In this document: positions 46,201-58,961 of the stretch, one piece after another
How positions within the stretch are numbered: the first letter of the stretch is position 1
How the letters are laid out: each line of letters begins with the position of its first letter
Source: Tetradesmus obliquus
Taxonomy: Eukaryota; Chlorophyta; Chlorophyceae; Sphaeropleales; Scenedesmaceae
Assembly: GCA_030272155.1 (NCBI GenBank)
Contig: CP126195.1
Span: forward strand, 620,001-684,000
Length of the DNA: 64,000 nt
Direction: 5' to 3'
Notes under the pieces: generated by a model
What the model was told of the DNA's origin: nothing
Database searches by the model: none
Seen by the model: the letters and a program-made list of their open reading frames with translations, nothing else
Position numbers and translations under genes: made by a program

Positions 46201-49200
46201 GATACCACTCTGTGACAACAGGAAGACACAACGTAGCACAGCTGCAGCATAACAGTGGCAGCAGAGCAGCACTTGAAAAATCATGTGGTCAGACGTCTGA
46301 TCAGACTATGGTCACCGAGATGTCCAGCTGCATGTCCAGGCATGTCCAGTTGCACCAAATAGTGTCCAGTTGGTGGGTGTGCACGTCCAGTCGCGACTGA
46401 TCGCACGTCCAGCCTGCTAGCAACTGGACATCTGCTGCTGCTGAGACGATGTATGCTCATATACGACACGCTACCGGCGTGAGAAGCCTCTAGTAGGTGT
46501 TCATGTATGTCTGCCGCGCATATTGTGAAGTTTGGCAGCCAGCACGGCAGCTGAACTTGCTGTAGGGTTTGTCGTGGGCAAGTCAGCACCACCTCGACAG
46601 TGCACAGCAAAAGACTGCAAATTAATGAAACTTACACTGATATACTTCGTAAGTGTGTATTACGGGCACGATAGTGCCTCACAGCGAAGATCAGCATGTC
46701 GCCACCGTGTTGCACCGTTTCCCCCTACCACTGAAACACCAGCCTCACCACTAGGTCGTTTCACTCCAAACTAAACCTTTTCTGTGTCGGCATAGTCCCA
46801 TTGCGCGGTACTGCAAGGCGTGTCATTTGTTACAATACAAAACGGCAGGTGGCAAACGCCCGTAGACCGATCGTCAACTGGTAAGTAAACAGCTGCAACC
46901 AACAGTCTGAATGGTTACTACAGAAGCACACGAGTGATCGCACCCCTGTCGCGCACCGCAGCTGCTGTGCAGGTAGTGCGTATGGCTGAAACAGGCTGTG
47001 AGCTTGTGTCCGCTGGCAGAGCCCTTCGCGAAGAGTGAACATGAATCACAACAGAGCAATGCGAGCTTCGCGTGTTCAGGTGGCTGCGGACGCCTGCCCA
47101 ATGAGCTGCAGCAGTCTGTGCAGCAGTAGCCAGCTTTGCGGATGATCCTGCAGGACAAATTACACTGTTTGGAAGCGCCTGGCGCAGCGAGGTGATCATC
47201 GTTCTACATTAAAGCCATGGTAAGCCACTCACAGGCAGATCAGCAGCGGCTGGAACGACAGCAGGCGCCCAGCTCACTATGGCACAGCAGCAGCAGCAAC
47301 AGTCGCAGCATTGCAGCAGTACCGTCGCAGAAATGAACAAACAATCACCAGATCAGGATCAGTTGCATGTACAGCTGTATGAGACATGCTATACTAGCTT
47401 TGCAGGGCTGTGTGCGTGCAGGTTGTCCACAGGTGCAGTTGTGCATCACATGTGCTGCTGTTGTTGTTTGCAGGCTCCTGCCAGCTGTTCGTTTGCCAGC
47501 ATCACAGGTGGGTTGGAGTTATGCTCATAAAACATAACACGTTACTGCTGCTGCTGCTGCTGCTGTCATAAAGTGACAGCTCTTCCTACTTTGAGCATGC
47601 TGCTGTCGCATACTTGGCATTCTTTGCAATGCGTACATGAAACACAACGCAGGCAGCAGACAACATGCCCAGCAGGCCAGCATGTGCATGATGTAGAACA
47701 TGCCTGTGACTTTGCACACACCATACGCCTTGCCATGCCCGCAGTGTAGTGTGTGCACCACCCATCCAGCTGTTGCTATCTGCTACTCTCTCTCACACTT
47801 GATTGCAGTAAGCTTGGGGCCGCTGGATTTGATGCAGCGGCAGACCCGCTGCTGGGAGATTGCTTTCATCATGAATTGACAGGAGGCTTGCATGGGCAGG
47901 CAGGAGACACAGGAAGCAATCAGCTGGCAGCGAGGCATGGCTGGTGCACTTTCTGGTGAGCATCAAGACGGTGAATGCCGGTGCAAGCAGTCTGCCTCAT
48001 TCGTGTGGTACAGCGGCAGCGCTTGTGTTGGCGCCCAGGACGCAGACTCTTGCTCTTGAGCGTGGCAAGTAGGTGGCGGGCGCCAATCGGCACGCAAGCA
48101 CCTGCTCGTTCAGACCTTGGTTGGCATAGGGCCAACATCAGCAAGTGCCACATCCTACGCTGCAGCTTGCACGTATTGCGCGCAGCTGCTCTGTTTCTGT
48201 TGCACTGCTGTAGGGGTGGAGACAACTGCTACACTTGTGAGCAATGCTGGCGGTGGCGGCCTGTCAACTCTCTGTTGCTGCAGGCTGGGCAGCAAGCAGT
48301 GCGCGATCAATAGCTGCTGGAATATACATGGTTTCTTCGGCAGATGGTTGAACGCGCTGTTGTGGCAGCCCACTGCTGCATTGCTTTGCTGGCGCTGCCT
48401 GCAGCATTATGCACCGATACCGCAATTGCATGCGCTACTAACATAGCCATGCTCCGTACCAGTGGTAGGATTGCAATGTATTCAGTGTGTTTCTTGTCAA
48501 CTGGTCGTTGTGTTGTTCCCACTGCTTCTACACATGTACAGAAGCAACATGCTGTGATTGCAGCAGCTGGGTGCTTCTGCTGTGAATGCAGGAAGCTGCG
48601 TGCGTTTTGTGTCAATTTCAACGTTGTAGTACAGCAACTGCCAGCTTTTGTTGAGATTGCAGCAACTGCAGTTGCGTGCTTATTGTGTTGCAGCCCATGG
48701 GCCACTTGCCCACTTAGCAGCTGCAGCTGCAGTGACTTGGCACCAGGGAGTCGAGGGCGCCAACCCGAGCACCTCGATCTCGCTGCGCTGCCTCGAAAAC
48801 ATGTTTATTGCATGTATTACATGTTATCTAAGGTAATTATATTGCATTGTTTGAAAGTCCAGTTGCCTTGTCCAGTTGCGTGTCCAGTCACCTGCTCGAT
48901 GTCCAGCAGCAAACTGGACATGGCCATGTCCAGTCTCACGCTGGACATGCCACATGGCATGTCCAGTTGCACACCATACAACTGGACATGCCTGGACATG
49001 CGACTGGACATTTCAGTGACCATAGTCGACTCTGGCCTCTTGAAGTGACTGAACTGCTGCACAGGCCTTGCAAACTTCAAGCCTGAGTCGGACTCCGAGA
49101 CCGATCAGACAAGCAGCAGCAGCAGCAATGTAGATTTAATGCCATGTCAACCATGCAACATGTTGCATAACGGCAAAACCATACTTCCAGGCAATCCATA

Positions 49201-51354
49201 CACTAAGAAAGCCGAGGCGAGCGGCATATATACACGAGTCGGTCACAAAATGATAGGAGGCCTGGTCATAAAACACAAACAGCAGCAGTTCAGCTGCAGC
49301 TATAGGGAAACCAGGCCGCCTGTCTTGTGATGTGAGCGGAACGGCACGTAACAGCCACTCAAGTAGCAAACAAAAGCAAGACCTGAAGCAAGTCAGCAAC
49401 GGCACGACAGTAGACAGCCGAGCTACGCACCGGCTGCAGCGGCTCACAAGCTTCGCACGCAGCAGCTCGCAAATGCAGCGACCGGCTAAAACAGCCATGC
49501 CAGATTGCAGCAGCAGCATGACTGTACAACTGTCACGAAAACTGCTGGTTCTCAAACAAGGTAAGCCGCGGGCGTTTTAACAGTCTCACAGCTGGCGCAG
49601 CACATACAGCTATAACTTGGTAAGAGCCATTGGCCATGCATGACCTTGTTCCATGCTTTTGCAATAAACATGATCTTCACTGGCCTGTTGGCATTGGTGG
49701 TGGAAGATCCAAGATTTGCAACAACTCTCTTTTGATGTGTTATATTTAAAAAAAGTGTGCTGCAGCTGCCCGCCACACACATCACGCTTGACATGCTACG
49801 CGCAGCCAGACATCTCAACCAAGACTTGAACAGACGCGGCAGTTCAGCTTGTGGCAAGAACGCGGGCACTCAAGCTCTCAGAAGGCCCAGGCCAGCAGAT
49901 TGTAAAGATGGACAGTCCAGCATGAATGCAAAGCTGTGCACCTTCAAGCTTTGCTTGGCCAGGAGACAACCCGCCCAAGGTCCCCCGGCGCTCCAAGATT
50001 GTGTGACAATGACCCTCCAAGAGTGACAATGGCAGCTCCCAAAAGATGGTGTTCTAGAAGTGAGGGCCGCCCAAGAGCAGTGCAGTGATGGTCCTCAAGG
50101 GCACAGATGAGTCAGCATGGCAACAGCGGCTGGCACTGCATAACACTGATCAAGGCAGCATACGACAGCGAGGCCAACAGCTGTTGCATCTGGCACAGTA
50201 CCAGAACGCTGATCATGTTCAGGTGTGGTGTGTTGCGTTGATGTCAATCCACAAAGCAGGACCCACATAGAGACCACGCAGAACTTACGAAAATCATGCC
50301 GCGTCATATGCAGTGCCAGCAGCATGCAATGCACTTGCAAGCAGCTGCTTGTACAGTGGCGATTCAGCTGCACCTCTGCCGAAATTATATCCAGCGTGCT
50401 CACGTAAACCCTCCAAACCCGACAGCAACAACACCACACAAGCGTGCCGCCACGTAAAGCCAAGCCAAACCAAGCACATTGTGTGGGACGCAGCATTGCT
50501 CAGTAGACAGAACCATGGACAGCGCATGCGTTGCATATTGAATTGCTCTATCGTCACGATGACACGAGCTCACAGCACACCGCTCATCATGATGTGCCAC
50601 GGCCATCATATGCTGCCCACATGTGGTGTACACCACCTCTGCAGCAGCGTTTCAGCAAGGCATTCGAAAGCTTGCGGCCAGGCACTCACGCACTGGTGAT
50701 ACGCACAGTCATGACGGCTTCATATGCCGCACGTCTTTTGCTGGATTCATGGCATTTTGTCTCCTTGCTCCTGGCTAGTGCAAATGTTTGCCAGCAGCCT
50801 CGATTGGGTCAGCGCAACCAGGAGTGAGATGTGGCCCTGACCAGCCGTCGCACCAGACACAGCCATCTCTTGTTGAGTTTCATGGCCCTTTGTCATCCTC
50901 GCTCCTCCAATGGTAGGAGGCATGAGGCGCACGGGGTATTCTCATCGCCTCACACGTCCCTTTCCTTAACTCACGCGGGTGTGGAGTGTGAACACACCAC
51001 GCGTAGCTCACTCACTCACTCATCCTTGCTCCTCGCCAGATCCATTATAATCCATAGGGCCATCACACCCACCAATGATGGATCATGAATCGCTAACAAG
51101 CCGTCGCACCAGACACAGCCATCTCTTTTTTGAGGTCCATGGCCCTTGATCATCCTCGCTCCTTGCCACATCCATTATCATCCACAGGGCCATCACACCC
51201 ACCAACGAAGGATCATACTTCACTCACCAGCCATCGCACCAGACACGGCCATATCTTGTTGAGGTTCATGGCTCTTTGTCATCCTCGCTTTTCGCCAGAT
51301 CCATCATCATCCACAGGGTTATCGCACCCACCGATGATGATGGATCATATCTCT
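43278..51354. other. Spacer II between genes B and C
   Basis: A nearly exact copy of spacer I, with the same element, AT-rich insertion and minisatellite. No gene supported. Confidence 0.6.
46301..49028. mobile_element. ~2.7-kb terminal-inverted-repeat element, copy in spacer II
   Basis: Carried along by the 10.79 kb duplication, so it is not an independent insertion. Ends and sub-terminal motifs are as in spacer I. Confidence 0.65.
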
Positions 51355-51356
51355 CT
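50839..51356. repeat. ~129-bp minisatellite, copy in spacer II
   Basis: The same array as 40043-40560, next to the stop codon of gene C. A few bases differ (for example near 51168). Confidence 0.75.
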
Positions 51357-53976
51357 AACCAGCCGTTGCACCAGACACAGCGATTGCATTGGAGCTGCCA
51401 GAGCCGCTGCTGCTGGAGCTGCTGTAGGCACTGGATGTAGCAGTAGAGCCAGCCCCTGCAGTCATGCCAGGCATCCCATTTGGCCCCACAAAGCCAGGCA
51501 TCATCATGCCATTGAAGCCAGTCATACCATTGAACCCATTTGCCAGTGCATTGGATCCTGCAGCACCGCCAGAGGCCTGTGCACTTGAAGCAGCCATAGC
51601 GCTGGCTGCATTCGGGCCCATTCTTGGTGCTGCACCAGCACCAGCAGGAACCATATACCCAGATGCCGGCTGTGGGTTTGCCAGTGCAGATCCAGATCCG
51701 ATTGCAGCAGCGGGCTGCGATGGCTGTGATGCAATGCCAGGCCATGATGCAGTGCCGATTCCCGGGCCGGTGATGGTCTTTGTGCCGCTTGCTGTGCCAC
51801 TGTTCTGGGCAATGATGCCAGGGCCAGCAGTGATGCCGCAGGCCAGCACCTGCTTGGATGCCGTGGAGGTGCTCACGGCAAAGGCGTGGCCGTTGACGCA
51901 CATGGCACGTGCAGCAGCGAATGCTTTCTGCGGTAACAGCAGCAGCGGCAGCAGCAGCAGCGGCGAAGCAGCGTAAATGGCGCTGCAAGTGGGTGCGCGC
52001 ACGAGTGCACGGGATCAGCTGCCGATTCTGCTACGATCGTGTAACTCGGAGCTGTGAATCGTGCAGTGTAGCAGTGCCACCAAAGACATCATGGCCACAC
52101 GAGACAATGCTGCAGCAGCTACTGCCAGCGCTGCCCACCTCCAGTATCAAGCAGCCGTTTGTATCCACGCGCAGCACCTCGGAGTAGGCAGCAGCCCAGG
52201 CCTCAGCATACGCATTGCTGCCGGAGCAGTACACGGCTGCAGTCGCAGCCACCAGACCGTCCCTGCTAGCCTGCCCGCCAGCAGCAGCAGCTGCAAACGC
52301 CTCTCCATACAGCTTCACCCGGCTTGGGCTGATCACTATGTCAGCATCACGAGGAGGCAACCAGCCGTGAGTGGAGGCTGCTGTGCCAAATGCAATGTCC
52401 CTTGCAATCCCCAGAGAAAAGGGCTGCAGCGACTGCACGCTGGCTGCTGAGCCGAATCCAAAGCTGATGACAATGGTGAAGGTGCGACTGTAGCTGCCCC
52501 CGTAGTCCATAGCCGCGTGTGAGAGCTCTGAGACTAGCTGCGGGGGCATGATCAACAGCACAGCAGGCGCAATTGATTGGTTCTGGCTACCGTCGTAGCC
52601 GCTGTTAGTCCTTTGGACGCTGCAGCATGTCCACTGCAGCTGTCAGACGTGGTGCAGGGCTATGCAAAACATCAGCCATGCGGTTGGCTGCAGAGCACAG
52701 CTCTCATCCGCATCCGCAGCTGCTGAGACTAAGACTGAGTAAAGCGCTGCGGGTCTCCCAGTCATGCAGATTTGGCTGCAATTGGCGGATCACTCTCCTC
52801 TCAGACTACCCCTTGTGCCTTTTAATCTAGAGGAATAAAGCAGCACCTCGCATGGCAGCAGTGCCGGCAGCAGCAGAGGCAGCGACAGCAGCAGCAGCGC
52901 CTAGGCCTGCATAACATGCACTGGCAGCACAGCTAGCACACACTGCTTCATATACCTTGACCCACCCGTACACTCAAGTATGTGAATGGCTGTGGAGCTC
53001 ACCTTTGCAAACTTAGCTGAGTCCTTGCTTGCAACTTTTGCAAGCACATCCGCTGCCTTTTGGGGAGATGCCTCACCAGCCTTCAGCAGGCTGTTCACTG
53101 CTGTGCTGACATCGTCCTCGTCGCCGTCCATGGCACGCAGGAGTTTCTGGAGTTTGCCGCAGATGAACAGCATGCAACGTGTGACTTGCCAAAGTGGTAT
53201 TGTCACACACTATGTGCACACTTTATGTGCATGTGCTGGCATGACTGTTGCGCTCTGCAATGGCCTGAAGCCAAACAAGTTTGCTGGCACCAGGGCCAGC
53301 TGCTGACTTCAGCCGCTGCTGCCGCTTGTTAGCAGCACAAGCCTGAGGGACGGAAGGTTCCACCAGATTGTCTAGGCCAAAACAACATGGCACAGCACTG
53401 CTACAAGGTGATGTGCATGCTGCATTCGGCCCACCTGCACAGCTGCATCGGGGCTGTTCAAAATATCATCCACCAGGGTGCCACTGTACGAAAAAGTGTC
53501 ACGCAAAGCAGTGCCAGGGCGCGAAGCCACTAGGGTAGGTGCAGGTGCTTCCCTGGGATTTGGTCCAGGGCAGCCGGGGGTCCACGTTATTTTGCAATAG
53601 TCGACCACGTGCGTGTTGCGGGTATAGATGGGCGCGGGTGGTGGGTTGTAAACCTTCGGGATATATATCGGCGTTGGTGTTGGTTTGTACGTGCTCGGCG
53701 GGTTGTAGCCGCCCCTGCTGGGTGGCAGCCACCCGCGGTAACCACCAGAGGCGCTGGAGGGTTGGGGTGTTGCTGCCGTAACCATTGGTTGGATGGTGAC
53801 ATAGGATCCTGGCGTGCGGGTGGCAGTTGGAGGCTGCTGTGTGGAGGTTGACTCGAATATGGCACCAAGGTCATTCTGGCCGGAGCTCTGCAGCAGGCTC
53901 CGCAGGCGTGCAGCCTCCGCGCTGTATACTGCCAGCACCAGCAGCAACAGCAGCAGCAGCGGCGGCAAGGTCACAC
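51355..53976 (-). CDS. Secreted Ala-rich algal protein, gene C
   Basis: Exons: 53976-53435 (acceptor-defined start), 53146-53003, 52537-52139, 51927-51355; the internal introns are phase 0 as in A and B. Exon 1 has a hydrophobic signal core ([13 protein letters not shown]), a Pro/Tyr/Gly linker (GYNPPSTYKP, PKVYNPPPAPIY) and FSYSGTLVDDILNSPDAAVQ. The 48-residue exon reads LLRAMDGDEDDVSTAV to AKFAK. Exon 3 has SYSRTFTIVISFGFG. Exon 4 is identical to that of gene B. The open frame continues upstream through a (GGCA)15 tract, but a good AG acceptor at 53977 suggests a separate first exon; the start is unresolved. Exons 1 and 2 are clearly diverged from A and B, so C is the older paralogue. Confidence 0.65.
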
Positions 53977-53982
53977 CTGTGT

Positions 53983-54041
<59 letters not shown>

Positions 54042-54042
54042 C
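53983..54042. repeat. AGGC tetranucleotide microsatellite (15 units)
   Basis: Fifteen uninterrupted AGGC units lie just upstream of the exon 1 acceptor of gene C. If this were coding, each unit change would shift the frame, which favours an intron or untranslated position. Genes A and B have only a short GGCAGGCAGG here. Confidence 0.95.
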
Positions 54043-54045
54043 TAA

Positions 54046-56133
54046 GAGGCTGGACAGCAGTGTCGTTGGCAAGGTCATCTGTGACAGTGAGGCGCAGGAG
54101 GCAAGTATGCAGTGCAGCCTGTCGGCAACAATGACTAGCTGCCTCAGCAGCTGCTGCAAGCAGCTGCAGCAGCAGCAACAGCAACAGCAGCAACAGCAGC
54201 AGCAGCAGCAGCTGGCAGTGCAATGGGCAGGGGAGTTCTGTAGGCGGAATGCAGCAATGGGCTGCTGTTGACAGAGAGTTTGCGTTGCACGTTGAATTTG
54301 CACGTTGAAGCGCAGTATGCGCCAATCAACAGCACTGGCACATTGGCGTTGCAACACTGCACTGTCTCGTTGACATTGTCATGTCCGGAGAGCTGCACCC
54401 GGGTTTGTGCGCACATGGCAAAGCGCTGCATATTTGCTGTTGGCCCGTTGTGTGTGTTGACATAGCTGGTGCATGGCACAAGCATGTGAAGCGTGACGCA
54501 GCTTGTGACAAGGAAAGGGTGCTTTGTCATGTATAAGCACTCACCACTTGCGCAGTGCCCAGCTGAGAGTCTATTTCCGGTGTGCAGCAGCACCATGTGG
54601 GCTGTTCAACGGGTGAGTCACCAGGGTGGTGATGTGCCCAACAGTGCAGGGGTGAAGGTACTAGGTCGACGGGATGCAAACCTTCAAATCTGCAGTGCGT
54701 CATGTGAAGCAGCAGTAATTGCTCGCGTTTGTGAGTCACGGGCCCCTGGGCATCAGCAGCAGCGCATGCCTGGCAAGTAGTCCCTGCAGAAGACGTTGCA
54801 AGCAGGCCGCTGCTTCGCTGCCGTGCCAGTGCTATTACATGACATGATAAATCTAGAAGCAAGGGAACCTTGCAGGCACTTGCAAGCAGGAGCTACTGCT
54901 GCAGCATCACTAGCAGAGCAGCTAGTAAGGATGGCAGGTGTAGGTCACCTTCCGCAGACCTTCGCCACCGCAGGCTCAGCCTAAGCAATTGCGATATGTC
55001 TTAAGCAGATTATTTAATCTACTGCTTGTGTGTCGGACGGCGATTACTGGCATAGCACGAGTATGGCAGTTTGCAGCAGGCTCAGCCAAGCACTGACCCG
55101 CACCAAGTGCGGACACCGCTACAGACCCAATACGAACCCCGCAGCAGAGAAGCCATATGCATCAAAGTTATTTTAGCCGTTCGATTCTTGCCAGTGACCG
55201 TGGTGCAGGCAAGACAAGCGCCACGCGAGGGCTCAGCTATTCCGACACCGGCTTCACAGACGTGCTTGCTGCCGAGTTCCCGGATCAATGTCAATGAACC
55301 TTTGTCGTACCTGAGGTTTGGTTTGAGACTGCAGCAGATCCTAGCAATCCTTGTAGTGCTCTCTATGCAATCAGTTGCTGTGTGTTTGATTCTCTTGATT
55401 GCTTCGATGTCTGGCACAGGTTTTCGTTGTGCTGATATTCATATTTTCAGACACTCTTGTTCGTGATGCCAGCAGGTTGATCAGCCAGTCTGCGCGTAAC
55501 TTGTCAGGGACCGTCCTACCTGGCAGCAACAACCCCCTCGTAACCTTCGCACAACCCCACCTTCCCACCTTCCCAAACCCAAACATGCTGAAGCCTTGGT
55601 AAGCCGTCCCAGCAGCCACTGCGTGTCAAGACACGAGCTTAACATGAATTGGCATCGTTTGAAGATGTTTCACCAGCCGGGCGTTGGATGAAGCGCAAGA
55701 GCACAGGCCATGGAGATGTGCACTGCTCAGTACAGGCTGTACGTGCTCTGGGCACTGAAGTCCCCTGCAACTGCAGCGATTGGCCCGATACTGCGATAGG
55801 AAACATGGCATTACCCTGTTACCGATACATAGCATTGAAATGGCGTCGTGCTCACTGAGCATGGATTGGCAATCCATCGCCGCAAAACATGTTGCTGCAG
55901 ACTCGCAGAGTCTGCACCTGTACGGTCAGGAACGTTGCTTGCCAAATAACGCTATTGCTGCAGGGCTGCTGTCAGGGCATGGCCTTGTATATGTGCACTG
56001 CCAAGCATAACTTCTGAAGAGCATTGCTCCTCCTGCAATGGAGTTTGCTGCTGCTGCAACACATACAGCAATATTACCACAACACTATCCTGTTACCACA
56101 CCCATGCGTCAAGCCACCACACACCGCTGCTCT
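54046..56133. other. Upstream flank of gene C
   Basis: About 54330-55850 aligns with 32640-34150 upstream of gene A, sharing GCCCCTGGGCATCAGCAGCA, CCTTCGCCACCGCAGGCT and AACTTGTCAGGGACCGTCC. It lacks the AT-rich insertion. No gene supported. Confidence 0.5.
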
Positions 56134-57051
56134 CTACACCGTCCCTCCAGCTGCTGCTGCTGCAGCCGCCGCTGCTAATCCAACTGCATCTGCGCCACCA
56201 CCAGCAGCTGCTGCTGCTCCGAGCCCCAGCTTTGTCAGGTGCTGCTGCACCACGCGCTCCACTGTATCCACAATCGCCTGCGTCTGCGCCTCGATTTCAA
56301 CATTCACGGTATCCCCCTGCCCCTTGACCCCAAACACAGTCACGCGCATCGTCTCAGGGATGAGGTACACTGAGAAGCAGGCGTCATCCCAGACCTCGCC
56401 TACTGTGAGGCTGCAGCCGTCCACTGCGATGAAGCCCTTGGGCAGCATGTACTTGGAAAACTTGGGGTCCGACAGCCGGAAGCTGAGCCGCCTGCAAACG
56501 CATGCATTTGAAAGAGAAAGTTGGAAGAAGGTGCAGTTGAACCTGTGAAATATGACAGCCGGCGGGAAGCTGGGTCGCCTGCAGCACAGCACAGACAGCA
56601 CGGATGAGGTAGACTGAGAAGCAGGCGTCGTCCCAGACCTCGCCTACTGTGAGGCTGCAGCCATCCACTGCTATGAAGCCCTTGGGCAGCACGTACTTGG
56701 CAAACTTGGGGTCCGACAGCCGGAAGCTGAGCCGCCTGCAAGGCACAGCACAGACAGCAGGTAACACAATTTTGCTGTGTTCTCCACCTGGATTATGCTG
56801 GCCGTGTAGTGCAACTGCAATCTCCCTGCCTGCTGCTGCTGCTGCTGCTGCTGGCACCGCCACTGCAGCTAGCGCCTGTCACTGCTGCTGCCACCGCCAC
56901 TGCTGCTGGCACACCTGCTGTTGCTGGCACCATCACTCCTGCTGCCCCCGGCACCGCCCCACCTGTTGTTTGCTTTGTCCTCCCTCCACTTGGATGATGC
57001 TGGCTGTGCGGTGCACATGCCCACCTCCCCTGCATATAATGCTGCCTGCTG

Positions 57052-57082
<31 letters not shown>

Positions 57083-58120
57083 CAAGCCCCACCTGTTGTT
57101 TGCCGTGTCCTCCACTTGAATAATGCTGGCTGTGCAGTGTGTGCAACACAGTGCACATGCTAACTCGCCTGCCTAATGCTGCCTGCTGCTACTGCTGCTG
57201 CTGCTGCTGCTGCTCCCAATACTCGCCTGTTGTTTGCAGTGTCCTCAACCTGGATGATGCTGGCTGTGCAGTGCACATGCCCTGACACGTTGTGCCCGCC
57301 TATCTCGTCACCCACGCGTGCTGAGCGCTCAAAGTTCACCTTGCTGCCCAGCTGCAAGTAAACAGCAGCACATGCAGCACACACCAGCAGTGTTAGCTTA
57401 GGAAAAACCACCGACAGCAGTGCAGCGGCATAGTGGCAGTTATGCGACATCTATGTGCAGACATAGCTGGCACTGCTGCCGTATCCTGCCTTGACAAGGC
57501 AGGGTGCAGGGTGGCTAACCTTCACGAGTGACAGGGAACACTCAGGTGTGCCTTACTCCACAGCTGGCAGCTTGACGCGAATGTGGACATACTGCCGTAC
57601 AGATACCGACAGTTTCATCCGACTGAGCTGGCGTGCCAAATGCCTGCAGCTAGCGTCCAGCACACGGTGCTGCTGCCGCTGCTGCTGTCGCCACTGCAGT
57701 TGCTGCTGCTGCTGCTGCTATTGCATGGGCAACAGACCCCTGCATGTGTGCAACCACCTTCACTTCACAACACTATCCTACCTGCAGGTTGCCTAAGCTT
57801 GTGGCTCGAAGCGTCTCAGCCATGACATCAAAGGACAGCACATCCCCATCAATGGCTGTCACTGTCAGGCATGTGCCATTGATGGCCACACTAGCCCCTA
57901 TTTGAATGTTCTCAGTCCTTCCAGCGGGAAACTGGATCCGGAATGATCTGAAATTCTCCTTGGTGTCTAGCTGGGCCACCTCTGCTGTTCCCTGCACGAT
58001 GCCTGTGAACATGTTGCGCACTACGAGCGTCCTGCGGCCTGATAAAGGCGCAGAACGATGTCTAACTACACGTACAGCGTTTTGCCTGGAGCAGCAGCAG
58101 CTGCGTACGGCGCTTTGCAT
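56134..58120 (-). CDS. ribE: Riboflavin synthase (alpha type), three exons
   Basis: It dismutates two 6,7-dimethyl-8-ribityllumazine into riboflavin and the pyrimidinedione, the last step of riboflavin biosynthesis. Exons: 58120-57782, 57351-57227, 56491-56134, giving 273 residues. An Arg/Ser/Val-rich N-terminal ~36 residues (likely plastid transit peptide) precede MFTGIVQGTAEV, the classic start of the first lumazine-binding domain. GTCLTVTAI and FDVMAETLRATSL follow. The second domain shows GSKVNFERS, GGHNVSGHVHCTASI, NNRRLSFRL, KGFIAVDGCSLTV and DTVNVEIE. Exon 2 ends at a GC donor (CAG then GCGAGT), whereas two of its three downstream echoes have GT. The final ~35 residues are an Ala/Gly-rich extension. 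A bidirectional promoter with the 58962 gene is possible. Confidence 0.96.
56606..56735 (-). repeat. 5'-part echo of riboflavin synthase exon 3
   Basis: A ~130-base copy of the acceptor and head of exon 3 (RLSFRLSDPKFAKYVLPKGF to FSVYLI), upstream of the real exon that starts at 56491. It differs at few bases (FAKYV against FSKYM) and diverges just after CTCATCC. Confidence 0.93.
56765..57148 (-). repeat. Three 3'-part echoes of riboflavin synthase exon 2
   Basis: Copies ending at about 57093, 56963 and 56770 of the exon 2 tail (HCTASIIQVEDTANN), separated by CTG-rich intron sequence. The first two have a GGTGGGG donor; the third is degenerate and has lost it. All lie downstream of the real exon, which ends at 57227. 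Confidence 0.9.
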
Positions 58121-58961
58121 TGCGTCTGCCCAAGCTGTCGGAGTTGCTTGTCAATCACAAACGCAGACAAGTGATGAATCATGTTTTGAAAATTGATGAT
58201 GGTAAAACCAGCACACAAAGGGCTCGTTCCGTGACAAGGGTTCTGGGATGCACAACTCCAGGCAACGTTGACGCGTAATCAGTCAATCAATATCATCCAT
58301 GTTTCTCTGATGCTGATACGTCTGAAACAAACACACGTAGGTTGCAGTCACGTGGACCCCAGGGCGGGAGTCCTAGCTCAGCCTGTACAAGTACTGCACA
58401 TTGTCTTGCTTTGTAGTGTTTTTGACTTAAAGCTTTTGAACGTAGATTTGCTGCGCTGACGAGGTGCACAGGCTGGCTAAGAGGTGTGTGAGCAGCAAAC
58501 TGGACCCACATTGTCAGTGCCAGTGCAGCATGTAGCAGTGGATCGTCTGTATCAGCTAGTAAGCGTGAAAGCAACAGCAAAGTTCATTGTGCACATTGGT
58601 GGATCAAAATTTTGTGGCAAAGGGCATCTGGAAGGCATCATGTGCACATGTGCATGCGTGTCTCCGGCCTGACAGCAGTGTTGCTTGACAGCAGTGTTGC
58701 TGGTGCAGGCTCATGAGATTGCTGGGGTTGCACTTGCTACGTATGCGTGTGCATGACCACAACCATAACGAGAGTGGCATGACTGGTCTGATTGCTTGTG
58801 TCTTGCAGGCAAGCATTCCTCAGCAGTGCCATGGCAGCAAGTGCACAGGCAAGCATGCAGCATCCTGCAGCCAGTGGCAGCAGGTCGGCAGGCCCAGACT
58901 GAGCAGTTGCTACAGAACACAAGCATTATTATAGTTGGGCACATAAGCAGTAGCAGCAGCA
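58121..58961. other. Head-to-head intergenic region
   Basis: 841 bases between the start of riboflavin synthase and the ATG at 58962; it should hold both promoters. A 14-base GACAGCAGTGTTGC direct repeat sits near 58670-58700. No other gene seen. Confidence 0.45.

Larger units (their letters stand above)
41442..52237. repeat. Tandem duplication, copy 2 (~10.79 kb)
   Basis: The partner of 30651-41441. It contains the 5' part of gene B, the second spacer, and gene C from exon 4 to the crossover point in exon 3. High identity implies a recent event or an assembly artefact. Confidence 0.95.
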
